From: Flaveria trinervia
Taxonomy: Eukaryota; Streptophyta; Magnoliopsida; Asterales; Asteraceae
Direction: 5' to 3'
Length of the DNA stretch: 64,000 bases
Assembly (NCBI GenBank): GCA_025506515.1
Contig: CM046444.1
Location: 119,288,930 to 119,352,929, forward strand
The notes below the pieces were generated by a model that made no database searches, was not told the origin of the DNA, and saw nothing but the letters and a program-made list of their open reading frames with translations. Numbering within the stretch: the stretch's first letter is position 1; each line of letters starts with the position of its first letter. Shown here one piece after another: positions 23,501 through 35,224 of the stretch. The translations under genes were made by a program, and so were the position numbers.

Positions 23501-23699
23501 TTCCTGCACACAACAAATCGTAATCGGTGAATATATAGACAGACAGACATACATAGATGTAATAAACCTGTTAAATGAAGGTTGTGTCGATATGAACACA
23601 CACCTTGTCGACGGCGGAATCGGTTGCAAGGAGGTGAATTTTGCGAGCCTGATCGAACAGAGTCGGCAGAGACATCTCTTCCATCTTCAGTGAACCCAT
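20505..23699 (-). CDS. TAP46: TAP46, PP2A phosphatase-associated protein (TAP42/alpha4 family), nine exons
   Basis: A regulatory partner of PP2A-type catalytic subunits and, in plants, a downstream component of TOR signalling; cytosolic/nuclear. Exons on the minus strand: 23699-23604, 23503-23381, 23213-23127, 23034-22939, 22775-22614, 21604-21569, 21486-21415, 21251-20971 and 20769-20505. All junctions are GT-AG and the joined frame is open, giving 1,218 nt or 405 aa, the same length as I recall for Arabidopsis TAP46. Landmarks in order: MEEMSLPTLFDQARKIH, FSTNETKEDITTTNLKYLL, IARFKRQRAAESKLLELKER, an acidic loop (DAGDDDVLDDDGEEERE), PITCATFAQDVLEGRAKVSQ, ERERIAAQVFQPGHR, an acidic run (DDDDEDEDDE) and the invariant C-terminus FDDWKDENPRGAGN...LTPCG. 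The ATG at 23699 is chosen because MGSLKMEEM matches the family start. Two MITEs sit immediately upstream. Confidence 0.96.
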
Positions 23700-23831
23700 C
23701 GCCGATCTAGAGAGAGAGAGATGATGATGATGAATGAATTTGTAGGATATCGGATAAGAATCGGGTTGAGATCGTAAATCCAAAATATAAATAAGTCGAG
23801 GGGCTTCCTTCGAAACAAACACCAACTTTTA

Positions 23832-24131
23832 GGTTGCGTTTGGTTGGAAAAAATGGAATGGAATTGAGAAACTAGTAAAATTTTCAAGTAAATTATGTTT
23901 GAATGAGTAATGAAATGTAAAACCCAAGGGAATGCTTCACCTCAAATTCCCTTGGTTGTGGGATTTCAAATTCCCTCTCTAGGTGGAAGGATTTTGAAAT
24001 CACACAACCAAGGGAATTTGAGGTGAAACATTCCTTTGGATTTACTTTTAGTTTATCACTCAAACACAACTTTACTTGAAAATTATACTAATTTCTAATT
24101 TCCATTCCATTCCTTCCAACCAAACGCACCC
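23832..24131. mobile_element. Tourist-like (PIF/Harbinger) MITE upstream of TAP46
   Basis: 300 bp, flanked by TTA on both sides (23829-23831, 24132-24134), with terminal inverted repeats GGTTGCGTTTGGTTGGAA / TTCCAACCAAACGCACCC. The interior is also largely self-complementary (CCCTTGGTTGTG...CACAACCAAGGG), so the whole element can fold back. It lies about 130 bp upstream of the TAP46 start codon, in the promoter or 5' UTR. Confidence 0.82.
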
Positions 24132-24258
24132 TTAGTTTGATCATACATATGACTTGTCACAACCGTAGATGTTCTTTACAAGGAATTGTGGCCATCAGAT
24201 CGGATATTACCATCGACGAAATTTGACTTACAATCCCAAACATGTCTGACGACCCCTA

Positions 24259-24404
24259 GGGCATGTTTGGGATTGCTTATTTACACCTCCTTTTGACTTC
24301 TTAAAAACTCTTTTTTCTCCATCCAAACACACTTCCATCTCCTTTCAACTTATATCCTTTTCAAAAGTTAAAAAAAGTTTTCAATAAGCAATTCCAAACA
24401 CCCA
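24259..24404. mobile_element. Second Tourist-like MITE
   Basis: 146 bp flanked by CTA (24256-24258, 24405-24407), with imperfect inverted ends GGGCATGTTTGGGATTGCTT / AAGCAATTCCAAACACCCA. It is pyrimidine-rich inside. Confidence 0.65.
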
Positions 24405-26654
24405 CTAGGTATATAAGAATCTAAAAAGATATGTTAACAACTCTCCACGTATTGAAGAGCTGGCTTGATTTATTGAGAGTAGTTGGGAACCGTCAATAAC
24501 TTGGATACAAGAGAACTTATTTGATCATTGAATAAGTTTTATTAAATGGGTCTTGTTAGTTATGCTAACAACTCCTAAAAGACATTATAATAAACTACAT
24601 TACAATTTATGTGAAAAAGTAAATGAAGTAGAACTAAACTATCTTTGAAGTATATGTAAAATATTCTAAGACAAAACTCGTATATTACACGGGTTGTATC
24701 ATTAAAAAGATACAATTGAAATTTTGGGAGTTATTTTAAAATAAACTTTAGGGCCCAAAATGATTGCTTCATTTCACTTCTCTTTGATCCACTGCCGAAT
24801 AGTAGCCTACAACCTTCAAATTGACTTATTACTAAGCAAGAGCAACCTGCAAAATCTACCTTTTGCATGCTTGTTTTTCACTAAGGAAACATAACTCTAT
24901 AGGGTGCAATTTGACTGTTACTAAGTGAAAAGAGCCTGCAGTTTGACATTTCAAGTAGAAAACTACAATTCAAGTGTAAATTGATTGCTGATGCATGATT
25001 GCACGGATAATAACTGTGCTAATATTGTTTCAATTATATTTTGTTTAAGTTCCTACTAAACCAGTTTAAGAAAAGTTAGCAGGTATAGAACTCAATTCAT
25101 ATCAGTAATTCATGGTAATAATATTGGTATCCTAAATTCTACTTATCAATCCACAATCACAGGTCTGGATTCATGGAATTTATAACTCTAACACCAAATT
25201 CCCACTAAGAAACTATCAATAGCTCAAATAAAGACGCACAAAACCACCGGCTGCATCGAACTGGATACAACCAAAATTTCAAAGGCGATCCAAACAACCA
25301 TAATCAATGCTCAAAATTTCTAATGCGATCAAGAAAAAAGTTTGTATAATAACAGAAACTTTTAGTTATGGGTTAAAACCAAAACAAACCATGCACCCTA
25401 TCAAAAAAAAAGATTTTAGCAGTAAATGAAGTATAATTTAACATTAGTATAAGTGTAGATAGATCCTGATTAAAAAAAACTTTTAAGCGGATAAAACCAA
25501 GTTAACATTAAACATTGTAACAAACCCATTAACAAGCAAATTAGAGGATGTTAACCTGTTAGGATTAGTAAAATCCCCATCAAACTAATAACATCCACAA
25601 GCAACATATGCTAAAGAAACATGAATAACCTTTTTTGTTACAAAATCAACCTATTATGCTCATGAACAACTCATGAATGGAATTGATAGTTCTAAAAACT
25701 CAGCTTATACTTTCTAGGCATTCATTACAGGACTACAAATCAGTACATGCTTTCTAGGCCTACTAATCAGTATATTACTTTCAAAATCTACAATAAGCTT
25801 TCTGTAACACCAAGCCTACAACTTTCTCTGAAAATAAATGAGAGTATACAAATTAGAATTACAAATCGGAGGTGTTGAAACCGGAGGAAATCAGAAATAC
25901 AAATCAAACACAAATCGTAGGTGTTAAGCGATGGAATATAACGAAAACAACCATACATGATCGTCAGATTCTTGTAACGCAGAGCAAGATTACGCGTAGG
26001 AAAACCCTAAATCGGAGTAAAAAAACTTCGGGAAATCAGAAAACAAATCGGTGATTCATATCAAAATTTGCAAGTAAACGTACCTATTGATGGATTCTTG
26101 CAACACAGATTGAAATCTTCAGATAGAGGCGATCGAATGAGGTATTTTCGAAAGGAAAATTGAAATCTAGGGTTTGTAATGAGCAGATCAATTAGGATCA
26201 GAAGCGGTTTGTTGTATGTGATATTGAATGTAAGCTTGAAACATGTATTTTAAATGAGTTTTCATTCTTCTAGTGTTTTCTTCTTCTTTTTACGATCCTA
26301 TCAAAACTAAAACCTTAAAAATAATAATAATAAATAAACTATATTACATTACATTTTATTTTTTATTGTTTTTTTATTGATTTATCTAGATGTATATTAT
26401 TGATACATTAAATTTGTTTTTTTATCTTTATATTTTTTATACATACATATAGATACATTGAAAGAGATAGAGACAATAGAGTATCTAAATAACATAAATA
26501 AGTGTTTGTATAACTCAACACTTTATTTAATGTTACCTGATTTTCAAACGGTAACTTTGCATCTTATTTGATCGATGTAAGAAAAAAATTGCATTAATGA
26601 TTTCTGTGATTGATCAAATTATATTATTAATCCTTGAAGTTTAAAAATTACAAA
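24405..26654. other. Intergenic, no gene recognised
   Basis: No convincing coding region. Around 26,090-26,230 the minus strand has leader-like sequence, possibly an untranslated transcript start, but nothing identifiable follows. A short diverged dispersed repeat (about 26,430-26,525) resembles 58,605-58,695. Confidence 0.4.
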
Positions 26655-27060
26655 ATTAATTTAGCTTTGTGTACGTGTTGCATTTTTTTGTCCGTGGTGT
26701 TAAAGTCCATTAGTTTTATATGTTTCACACAAACTAAAAAGATTTAATTTCGGAGACCAAACATGCTACACATAGAAAGTTGAATTAACTTTGTATTATC
26801 GTAAAAAAATTAAGGACCAAATGTACAACGTGTATACAGAAGTTTAAACTAACTTTGTATTTTTTTTAATTTAAAAGCCAAACGTACAGTTTGGTTAATC
26901 TATATGAACCATTTATGCATATTTCTCAAAAAAATTGAATTAAACTAGTCGCAATAAGTTAGCAGTTGATTTTAGTTTTCTTTGATTATTTTAGTTTATT
27001 ATGTACAAATTTTAATATTAATGTATGATAAAATGCCTTTGTATAATAAAACTTTTAATT
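26655..27060. repeat. Dispersed ~400-bp repeat, copy A
   Basis: Diverged but collinear with 34,440-34,825. Shared anchors include CCATTAGTTTTATG, CAATAAGTTAG, TTAGTTTTCTTTGAT and GTATGATAAAATGC. The nature of the element is unknown. Confidence 0.6.
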
Positions 27061-28286
27061 ACCTATCTGTAAGACATTGATGATATATTATTTATATACA
27101 TTATAAAACATTTTAGATGTGCACAATGTAAAATCACATAAAATTTAAGACGTCAACCTAAACGTCCTTTGTTTATTTTCAATCTCTAACTAAAATTCTA
27201 GACCATACTACCCATGTCCCCCGACTTGATACCTATTAAAGCATCGCGTACGAGATTCAAAGACGCCCAAATTTAACACTTGCCGGCATTTTCAATTCAA
27301 TGCCCGTTGTTTTGCATTTGATTTTGTCACCCTCGTCATTCCTTTAGTTGCCCCTTTGCTTCAATTCCTTTGACTTCCTTTTTCATAAAGTTGTTTAATT
27401 CATCATTCGGTTCTTGCTACATATGTGTTTATCAGAGGTTCTGGAAGCTGCATAATCATACAAGAGGTATGGTCTATCATTTGATTCTACTTCTATTTGT
27501 TTTATTTTACTTCAATTATAACATGTTTTAAAGAAAAAAGCATGTTACAATTTTCGGTTTTTAAGTTTTCTTGGTGTTATTGACTTTAAATTGACAAGTA
27601 TGATGATTATAACGTTGATCTTTCACTCGTTTATCGTTTTTCTTTTGCTTTTTTATTGATGTTATCTTCTTTTATAAAAAAATTATAGTTGCTAGCATGC
27701 TACTTAATTGATATGTGTTAAGTGGAATATTAAATGCAAAGGTTTCCACCTTTATTTTTAGCAATGCATAGATACATTTGTAAATGGCTAAAGATGGCAC
27801 ATCTTTTTGCGGGTTTATCTTTTGAAATGAGGTTTGCTATAACTAATTACGTACATGTCTTGTTTGTCTTAGTGAGTTGCTGTGAAATCATTAATGATAT
27901 GTTGAAAGTTATATGTTTGTGTATATTCTTGGTTTTCATTTGCGATTTGTTTTAATTGTTCTTAATTTTATAGAGGGACTGGATCATGACACAAGTGCAG
28001 TACAAATTACTAACTGTGACCATTTGTTTCGGTGTCTGTGTATCTTAAAGTGGAACCTACTTGTCTTGCCAAGTTGGTTCTATTATATAATTTCATAGTT
28101 TGTTTTAGCTTAGGAAATTAAGGCCAATGCAACCCGCATTGAAAAGTGGATGCGGAGTGCATTGACTTGGCTAAGGAAACCAAATAGAGGCGACACGTGG
28201 ATGCTGACTAATGGGCAGGTATCAGACACATGGACACTGATGTGGCCAGCATCGGTTTTAGATGCAGGTCACATCGACTAGCCAAC
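27061..28286. other. Intergenic, no gene recognised
   Basis: Only small unsupported reading frames. The segment 28,120-28,286 is more GC-rich, with repeated ATGC(A/G) words and an ACACGTGG motif, and looks promoter-like. Confidence 0.35.
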
Positions 28287-28306
28287 CTCGCCTATATAAA
28301 GGCGAG
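28287..28306 (+). promoter_or_regulatory. TATA box embedded in a perfect palindrome
   Basis: CTCGCC-TATATAAA-GGCGAG: 6-bp perfect arms flank a consensus TATA box. The sequence 20-60 bp downstream (ACACTAAAACACACATAC) is typical of a plant leader. The small reading frame that follows, from 28,357, is not recognisable. Confidence 0.45.
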
Positions 28307-28849
28307 CATTTTGTTTATTTTCTACACATTTCACACTAAAACACACATACTTAACCTTGGTATTCGAGCCCAGGATCCATTATAACTCGTTTCTCGACCT
28401 AACATTCAATAACAAAGGACTTGAAGATGTGTACAATTTCTTGAATACGGTTTCTAGCTTAAGAAAATTATTGAAGTGCTGCTTAAGTCATCGGGAACTA
28501 ACATGTGTTCATAAGACAAGACTCAACTTGATTGTAAAGTGAATACCTTTGTTTTTTGAAAACGAAACTCATTAATCCTTGATATTCACCATTATCTTAA
28601 AAACCAGCATGAGTTATAGTTAATTTATTAATGTATGTTGATGAAATGCCAGATAAGCATTAGACTAAGATTGTATGCGTAGTCTGATAAAAAATGATGT
28701 ACATGTGATGGGTTGGACCCTAAAAGAGGTACTATTGTTCGTGTGGTAATAAGTTAATGTTTAATTGATCTAGTTACATGGTTTTACGTCATTGATACTA
28801 TGAAATGAGTTTAATTTAGTTATGTTTTGTTCATAGATGATTCGAGCCT

Positions 28850-29289
28850 AAACAAGCTTAATTCGAAGCTAAAGGAGGCTTATTTTGAAGGAAAAGAAGC
28901 AAAACACGCAAATAAAAGGACTGAAGTTGTAAATATTAAAAGTTACACAAAATGCACAAATTGAGGTGTACCGGCGTATCATACGCCAGGTAAGGGCATA
29001 TTGGTGGTTTATTTGTGGGCGTATTTGATCAAAATTCTAGAAAGTTAGGAGTATGAATGTTGAGGGTGGAGTATGATACGGCAGGGGAAGAGTATGATAC
29101 GACGATAGCTTAACATACTCCGAATTTTGGGGATTTTCATGTTTACTTGAACCAAATCAATCTACAACTTCCCATACATGAAAATTAAAGATTCTAAGCT
29201 AATTTTTGGTGAACTGAAGTCTTCACATTCATCCTAAATCATCTACAATTATCATCAAAACAAGATTGGAGATTCAATGAAGACCATAA
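28850..29289 (+). mobile_element. Remnant of a degenerate LTR retroelement, left part
   Basis: Non-coding sequence with repeated GGCGTAT/ATACGCC and GTATGATACG words, interrupted by the solo LTR at 29,290 and probably continuing after 32,193. The style (CG-rich degenerate words in an AT-rich frame) resembles non-autonomous plant LTR elements. The assignment is tentative. Confidence 0.3.
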
Positions 29290-29410
29290 TGTAACACCTC
29301 GAATTTCTATTTAAACGGAAGGAAAAGAAAAGTAAATAGAAAGAATAGAAATTGTGCATAAGTGGAGAGGGATAAAGTGTACAAAGTACAAACCTTATTA
29401 CTTTAAGGTT

Positions 29411-29430
29411 TAAAAGGGGCATGGTTGCCC
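29411..29430 (+). promoter_or_regulatory. TATA-like motif and small hairpin in copy 2
   Basis: TTTAAAAG is followed by GGGCA-TGGT-TGCCC. This corresponds in position to the TATA-plus-hairpin of copies 1 and 3, though the TATA box is degenerate. Confidence 0.35.
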
Positions 29431-29949
29431 ATGTCTTCTTCATCTTCTTCAATCGGCTGAAAAGAAGAAACAAGAGAGAGAAGCCCCGGTTCTAGAGAGA
29501 GAAAGTGGAAGAAGCTGCTTCAAAGGTAAGTCTTCTCTTATTTGAGCTCGGTTTCAGCTGAGTTTCGAGTTCTTGACCGAAGTTCTGGTTGTTTAGTGTT
29601 TGTTTTCAGGATTCAAGAGCTGAATCGAAGGTGGGTCTCGAACTTGAAGTGTGTTGCTCAAAGGCTGCTCAAGGTGAGTTTCTAGAACCCCTCTTTTACT
29701 GATTTTCAACTTGTTTTGGGCTATTATGCATACTAAGTAAATATTTTGAAAGAAACTGTGGGTTTATAGCTTTATGTTTGAAATGATGTATGTATGTATG
29801 TATGTTATAGTGTTGATTATGGGTTAGTGATGATGATTAGCATGCTTAGATGGCCTTAGTATGTTAGATCTGTGTTTGGGTACGGTTAGAATGATAATGG
29901 GGTGATGTTGATAACATAGAAAATATTTTAGAATGTTTTGATGAACATG

Positions 29950-30370
29950 AACAGTGGTCCATGCGCCCAGAGGTGGCTCATGCGCCTAAATAGTGGCCCA
30001 TGCGCCCAGCATGAGTGGCCAGACGCCTAAGTGTTGGCCATGCGCCCAAGAGTGGGTCATGCGCCTAAACAGTGGCCCATGCGCCCAGCATGTTGGCCAT
30101 GCGTCTAAGTGTTGGCCATGCGCCCAGAGGTGGTCCATGCGCTTAAACAGTGGCCCATGCGTTTAAGTGTTGGCCATGCGCCCCAAGTATTGGCCATGCG
30201 CCTAAATAGTGACATGTGCCTAAAGGGATTGAAACGACTAAGTATTGATGCGCCTGCATAGTGGCAAAGCGCCTGAACAGGGCAGAAGCGCCCAAATAGT
30301 GCCCATGCGCCCAGACTGTTTTACACTTAGAATTTTTATGCTCATGCGCCTGGAAGGTCCCATGCGCCCA
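29950..30370 (+). repeat. CATGCGCCC short-repeat array (copy 2)
   Basis: Roughly twenty spaced copies of a ~20-bp degenerate unit such as GTGGCCCATGCGCCCA or GTTGGCCATGCGCCTAA, at the same relative position as the CATNCGC arrays of copies 1 and 3. Confidence 0.85.
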
Positions 30371-30514
30371 ACTTGGACTTAAGGTTCCTAAGTGGTTTTT
30401 AAGGGGTAAAATGGGGAGATAGGCCTGGTTATGATGTGATGGCTTATGTTTGATGTGTGTTATGCATGTATGATGTGCCTGTATTGGTGATGGTGTATGT
30501 TTATGATTATGATT

Positions 30515-30620
30515 GTTCCTTATTATGTATGTATGTCTTTCCTTGGCTTTACGTTGAACGTTAATAAATGTAATGAAAAGTATTATGTAACGTAAAGTGG
30601 AAGATAATGAAAAGAGGAAC
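30515..30620 (+). repeat. Conserved long inverted repeat in the LTR (copy 2)
   Basis: Left arm from GTTCCTTATTATG to GCTTTACGT; right arm ACGTAAAGTGGAAGATAATG to GAGGAAC. It is homologous to 17880-17984 and 60693-60797. Confidence 0.7.
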
Positions 30621-30784
30621 ATAATAACAGAATGTATGCATTAATAAAAGAGAAAGTATAGAAAGGCTTACAAGCAATATGTACAGAGGGGCATGGCTCT
30701 AAATGCCTTAAGCTCAACCATGTGAGGTTCAGCTAATCCTAAAGTGTGCACGCAAGGGTTCCAGTCTTTGTGACTGACCTTCAG

Positions 30785-30898
30785 TGGTGTTACCCATTTC
30801 GATGGGGGTGTTGTTACCCATTTCGGTGGGGGTGTTACCCATTTCGATGGGGGTGTTACCCATTTCGATGGGGGTGTTGTTACCCATAATGTTGGGGG
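30785..30898 (+). repeat. Tandem array of ~21-24 bp, about five units
   Basis: Unit GTTACCCATTTCGATGGGGG with one variant CGGTG and variable GTT spacing; the last unit is degenerate. Confidence 0.85.
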
Positions 30899-31019
30899 TG
30901 AAATATATGATGGTTACCCGAGTTACGTATAACTTCGGGGGTGTGGCATAAAGCCAAGCACATGTATGAGGTGAGCGACTTTGTGTCGCAACAGACTCGA
31001 AAGAGGTCATTGTCGCGTA

Positions 31020-31560
31020 TCCCGGTACTATGTCAGTCTTCGGACATGAGTCGGGGTTTTGTTTGTCAGGCCCGACACAGTATTAGTCTTCGAACATGAG
31101 TCGGGGGTATTGCATGAGACGGGATGCAGATCGTGTACTCCGGTACTGTGTCAGTCTTCGGACATGAGTCGGGGGTTTGTGAGCAGGCCCCGGCACAGTA
31201 TCAGTCTTCGGACATGAGTCGGGAGTATTGCATATGACGAAAGTGACGGATGATAAGATCCGTGTCGCGTATCCCGGTACCGTGTCAGTCTTCGGACATG
31301 AGTCGGGGGTTTGTTTATCAGGCCTCGGCACAGTATCAGTCTTCGAACATGAGTCGGGGATATTGCATGAGACGAGATAATAAGGTGAGCGACTTTGTGT
31401 TGCAACAGACTCAGATAGAGTTCAATCCCTGTGATTGACTCAAATGGGATCTTTGTCGCGTATCCCGGTGATGTGTCAGTCTTCGGACATGAGTCGGGGG
31501 TTTGTGAGCAGGCCCCGACACAACATCAGCTTTCAAGCATGAGTCAGAGATATTGCACGA
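31020..31560 (+). repeat. Array built on a CTTCGGACATGAGTCGGGG unit
   Basis: About eight copies of TCAGTCTTCGGACATGAGTC at intervals of roughly 55-130 bp. They alternate between two contexts (GTATCCCGGTAC...GTTTGT and CAGGCCCCGGCACAGTAT...GTATTGCAT), giving a higher-order repeat of two half-units. Confidence 0.85.
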
Positions 31561-32193
31561 GACAAGATTCGAGTAATAAAGAGTAATGAGCAAAGAGATG
31601 AATGAACGTAAATGAATTATCGTAATAACGTACTGAAAAGGATCCTTGTCATTTGACCTCAGTCATCGTGGCTGAGTGCCACGAAGAGGGTAAAGTCTGA
31701 CCGGATTAGAAATAGAAGTGAACGATAATGTAATACGTTGAATGAACAAAGTTAATGAACGTAATGACGAAGATAATAATGATATTATCTGTATGTACGT
31801 ATGATGTATGATCACGAACGATGTATAGTATAGTATGCTTTTGAAATAAAGTAAAGAATGGTTTTAACAAAGAAAAGTATGTTTTATTGTAAAACTAGAA
31901 CTCACTCAGCATCGCTAACTTTTGTATGCATAATAGTTGGCAGGTATTTGTTGATGCTGAGGAGTTGCAGGCATGGATGCAAAAGCTACGGGGAGCATTT
32001 TGAGGCTGACATCCGTATTTTGACATGTCTTGTATTTTGAGATAAAAACAAATGTTGTAAATGAATGAAATGACATATTTTTAGTTATTAATGATGAAAG
32101 TTTTAAATTCCGCTGCAAAATAAATATACGTTTTATAATGTTTTATGTGCAATGAATGACCAAATGTGAGGTGCCCAGAAACGGGGTCTTACA

Positions 32194-33330
32194 CATAAGT
32201 GACTAGTTCTTTCTTGATTGCTTTCAGGAGTATAATTATTGTCAGGTGAAACAATTGGTATGCTTTTATTAGGTTTTTGTATTGAATAATGAATTATTAA
32301 ATGAAACATTATGTTTGGTTGATTTAAAAGGAGTGCTTATAAATAAAGTTGTTTGTTTGATTATTAGTTTTCGGTTTTCTTACATCGTGAGCTCATTAAG
32401 AAAAATAGACAAATTGATATAGATAATTTGTTAACGTTGTGAATGAACGAATCTTTAAAACTTGTTCCTTTGTTGTCATTTTAATCAAAAGCTAAGATCT
32501 TGAACATTGTTTCTTACAAACCCTAATTTAAAAGTACCACTTGTTGATCTTGCAGAATTAAAAATGCGAAAGCAATTATTTTTTATTATTTAATTAAATT
32601 CGTTATAAAGTTTGTTGCTTTATACGCATGTGATCATTAAGTCATTCAAAGTTCTAATCTTTAAATATAAAGTTTGTGTCTTCTAGTTAATCGAATCAAA
32701 TTAATTAAACACTTCCCTTACACAATAGAGGTAGCTAAGACCGATATATTAACTTGTTTTTTATCGGGTCTCGACAACCAGATCAACTATGCCTAAGCAT
32801 GACCGGTAATAGTTCGGTGCCCAAAGGATTACTACCGCATTGACAGTCCCACGAGTGACCCGATAACAAAATGTTACTAGTGTACAACAAAAGATCTTGA
32901 TGTGTATTTGATCTTATGAAACTAGCATAGTTAATCTTAAATTAATATGCTCATGCCTGATTATGAAAATGATTTGAGACTAATGAATGACATTCACCGG
33001 CATATCGCTGATATTGAATTTAAATATTTAAGGGTAAAGAATTATTGCACGTGACTTATGTCATGCCACAGTTTAACTCTCTGGGTGTATCTAATGCCGA
33101 TATCTGAGAAACAAGCAGGAAGAGAGATGGACACATTTATAGTTTTAAATAAATCTTGTGGCTTCTAAATATAGACAAGATTTTATAAAGCAATATATGA
33201 ATCGATGAATGATTTAGTTTTGAGAATTTGTTGTGATCATTTGAAATTTCACTTCCTAAACATCTTTGTAATTGATTTTTGAATAAATAAAAAAAACTAT
33301 CTCGATCGGTTCACAAAACCAGGGGCGACC
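32194..33330 (+). mobile_element. Remnant of a degenerate LTR retroelement, right part (tentative)
   Basis: Non-coding sequence with scattered GC-richer blocks (for example near 32,760-32,880, CCGGTAATAGTTCGGTGCCC), stylistically like 57,240-57,840. No coding domain is left. This assignment rests on resemblance only. Confidence 0.25.
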
Positions 33331-33339
33331 CAAACCCGA

Positions 33340-34110
33340 GGGTGTGACTACAAAATCATCCACAACGATTGAGTTTTATTAGATCTATAGAAGCAATTTC
33401 AATTAAGATAATATCAAGAAATTTGTTTGATTTTTGTTATATTTGTTAGTGTTTATTGGTTTTATTTATTTGGTTAATTGTTGATTTGAGATCAAAATCG
33501 TATAAATGAATCATAACTTACTTTTAGCGCTTGTTTGTATGCTTGAAATATGTGTTATAAAAGTATTTATGATGATTAGAAAAAGGCATTGTTTAATATC
33601 ACGCATCATCTAAGACAAGAACTTTTTATATCATCAACCTTTCGAGGTCTAATTTTCATAGCATGAGGTTAACGGGTTGTTGGTGGATGGTGTCCACCTT
33701 TCTTCCCACCTTTCTTCCTTGGATGATCATGCTTGGGATTGGGTCCTGGATCAGTGTAATCTGTCACCTGATCAATGCTCCTTGAATACATCTTGAGTCT
33801 ATACATGTTTGCAACATTGGTGACGCAAATTGCTATACATAAACAAGAAAAAGAATTGAGGTTAGTTAGCTATAAAAGTAATTAGTGTGTATTATTATGA
33901 ATTGAACAAGTTAATACCGGAATGTGAGAAAAGTAGTAGTAGAAAGGAAACTAGAATAATGGTATTGGTGTTAAAATGCGAAGCCATGTTTTGATGAAAA
34001 TGAAGGGGGAAGGTAGAGGTACTTATATGGTGACTTGAGCCTTGAGGATTTCTATTAATAGCCAAGTGTTGGTCAAAGTCTGAGCTCAGGTGCATTGATT
34101 TTATGTTACA
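33340..34110. repeat. Segmental tandem duplication unit 1 (contains PSY-like gene A)
   Basis: Collinear with 35,225-35,985 over both exons, the intron and flanks. Shared flanking words include TTATTAGATCTA, ATATCAAGAAAT and TAATATCACGCATCATCTA. The copies are about 1.9 kb apart. Confidence 0.8.
33669..33987 (-). CDS. PSY-like secreted sulfated-peptide precursor A (two exons)
   Basis: Predicted 77-aa precursor. Exons 33987-33918 and 33832-33669 (minus), GT-AG intron, joined inside the codon for Ala24. Residues 1-23 form a signal peptide (MASHFNTNT, then IILVSFLLLLFS), then a short propeptide (AICVTNVANMYRLKMYSRSI), then the core DYTDPGPNPKHDHP and a basic Gly/Lys-His tail (PRKKGGKKGGHHPP). 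The Asp-Tyr followed by DPxxNPKHD is the hallmark of PSY peptides (PSY1: DYGDPSANPKHDP), growth signals carrying a sulfated tyrosine that act at cell-surface receptor kinases. The tyrosine would be sulfated by TPST in the Golgi. The core differs from its neighbour by GP for GA and HDHP for HDP. A TATATAAG-like box (CATATAAGT) lies about 40 bp upstream. Expression and processing are inferred. Confidence 0.85.
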
Positions 34111-34439
34111 TCACTTTTTCTATTTACAGCTATATTTTAGAGTAAATTATAAATTTTATTCTTTAAGATTATTAAAATTATAGATATTGCCTTTAAACTT
34201 TGATATTTATACAAAGCGTTCTTTGTTTGAAAATTTATCTTATTTTCAGTTCTTTCCGGTTTCCACTAACAAAAGTTATAATTTTCAGTTAGTTTTTAAT
34301 AATGATAATTTTACCCTTACTATTTAAAGAACTAAATATGTAGTTCTCATTATTCTCTTGTTTTCTTTTTGCTTTTTTTCTTTTATTACTTTACTTTTTT
34401 CTTTCATTTTTTACACTATTTTGTTTTATAAAATTAGTA

Positions 34440-34825
34440 TGCTTTGTGTACACATTGCACTTTTGGTCCCTGACATTGAAACCCATTAGTTTTATGCATT
34501 TCACATAACTAAAGAGATTTAACTTTGGGCCAAATGTGCAACACACACAAAGTTTGAATTAATTTTGTAGTTTTTTTGAATTTAGGGACCAAACATGCAT
34601 ACAAAAGTTTAAAATGAATTGTAATTCTTAAAATCTTTGAGCCCAATATGCAATTTAGTCAGTCCATAGGGACCATTTACGCTTTTTCCCTAAAAAATAG
34701 AATTAACCATTTCACAATAAGTTAGTTTTGATATTAGTTTTCTTTGATATTTTTAATTTATTATGTACGAATTATAGTATTACTGTATGATAAAATGCTT
34801 TTGTATAGTAATTTTAGTATTTGCA
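34440..34825. repeat. Dispersed ~400-bp repeat, copy B
   Basis: Diverged copy of 26,655-27,060, in the same orientation. Confidence 0.6.
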
Positions 34826-35224
34826 TATTTGTAAAAAAGCAATGATAAAGTATATATGCTTATTGACAAAGGTTCAAATTACAATCGTTAAAAACACCAT
34901 ATATCAAAGTGAACAAGAAAATTGTGATCTAAAACATCTATGCAAATCTAATCTCAATAAACTTTTACATTATCAGACGCTTGTCCAATTAATAGTCACT
35001 CTCGTAAGCCCGATTCCAATTGCTCGCGGGTCACATAACCTGATTTCAAAGACCCGAAATTGTTTAAATTTAGTTTCACACAATCCTTAAAGCCCTAGAT
35101 CTCCCTTTAAAAATTTTGATTTGATCCCCAACGATTTTAACAGAATGTAAATCATGGATTCAAAAGGGGATTAAAGATCTTCAATATCTATAGTTAAACA
35201 ATAAGATCGAATCTCAAAATCTGC

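Larger units (their letters stand above)
29290..32193 (+). mobile_element. Solo LTR (copy 2), longest and most diverged of the three
   Basis: Begins TGTAACACCTCG and ends GGGGTCTTACA, 2,904 bp, flanked by a perfect 5-bp duplication CATAA at 29285-29289 and 32194-32198. It shares terminal sequences, the ~105-bp inverted repeat, the GAGGTGAGCGAC words and the AACTCACTCAGC block with copies 1 and 3, but carries its own tandem arrays. There is no coding region. Confidence 0.88.

Noticed and set aside
29950..31560. CRISPR-like spaced repeats
   Set aside because: Units are degenerate, the spacers are themselves repeats, and the array lies inside a plant LTR with a target duplication; plant nuclear genomes have no CRISPR arrays.
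30143..31593. Open frames through the copy-2 LTR arrays
   Set aside because: Periodic translations of tandem repeats, present in several frames, with no domain.
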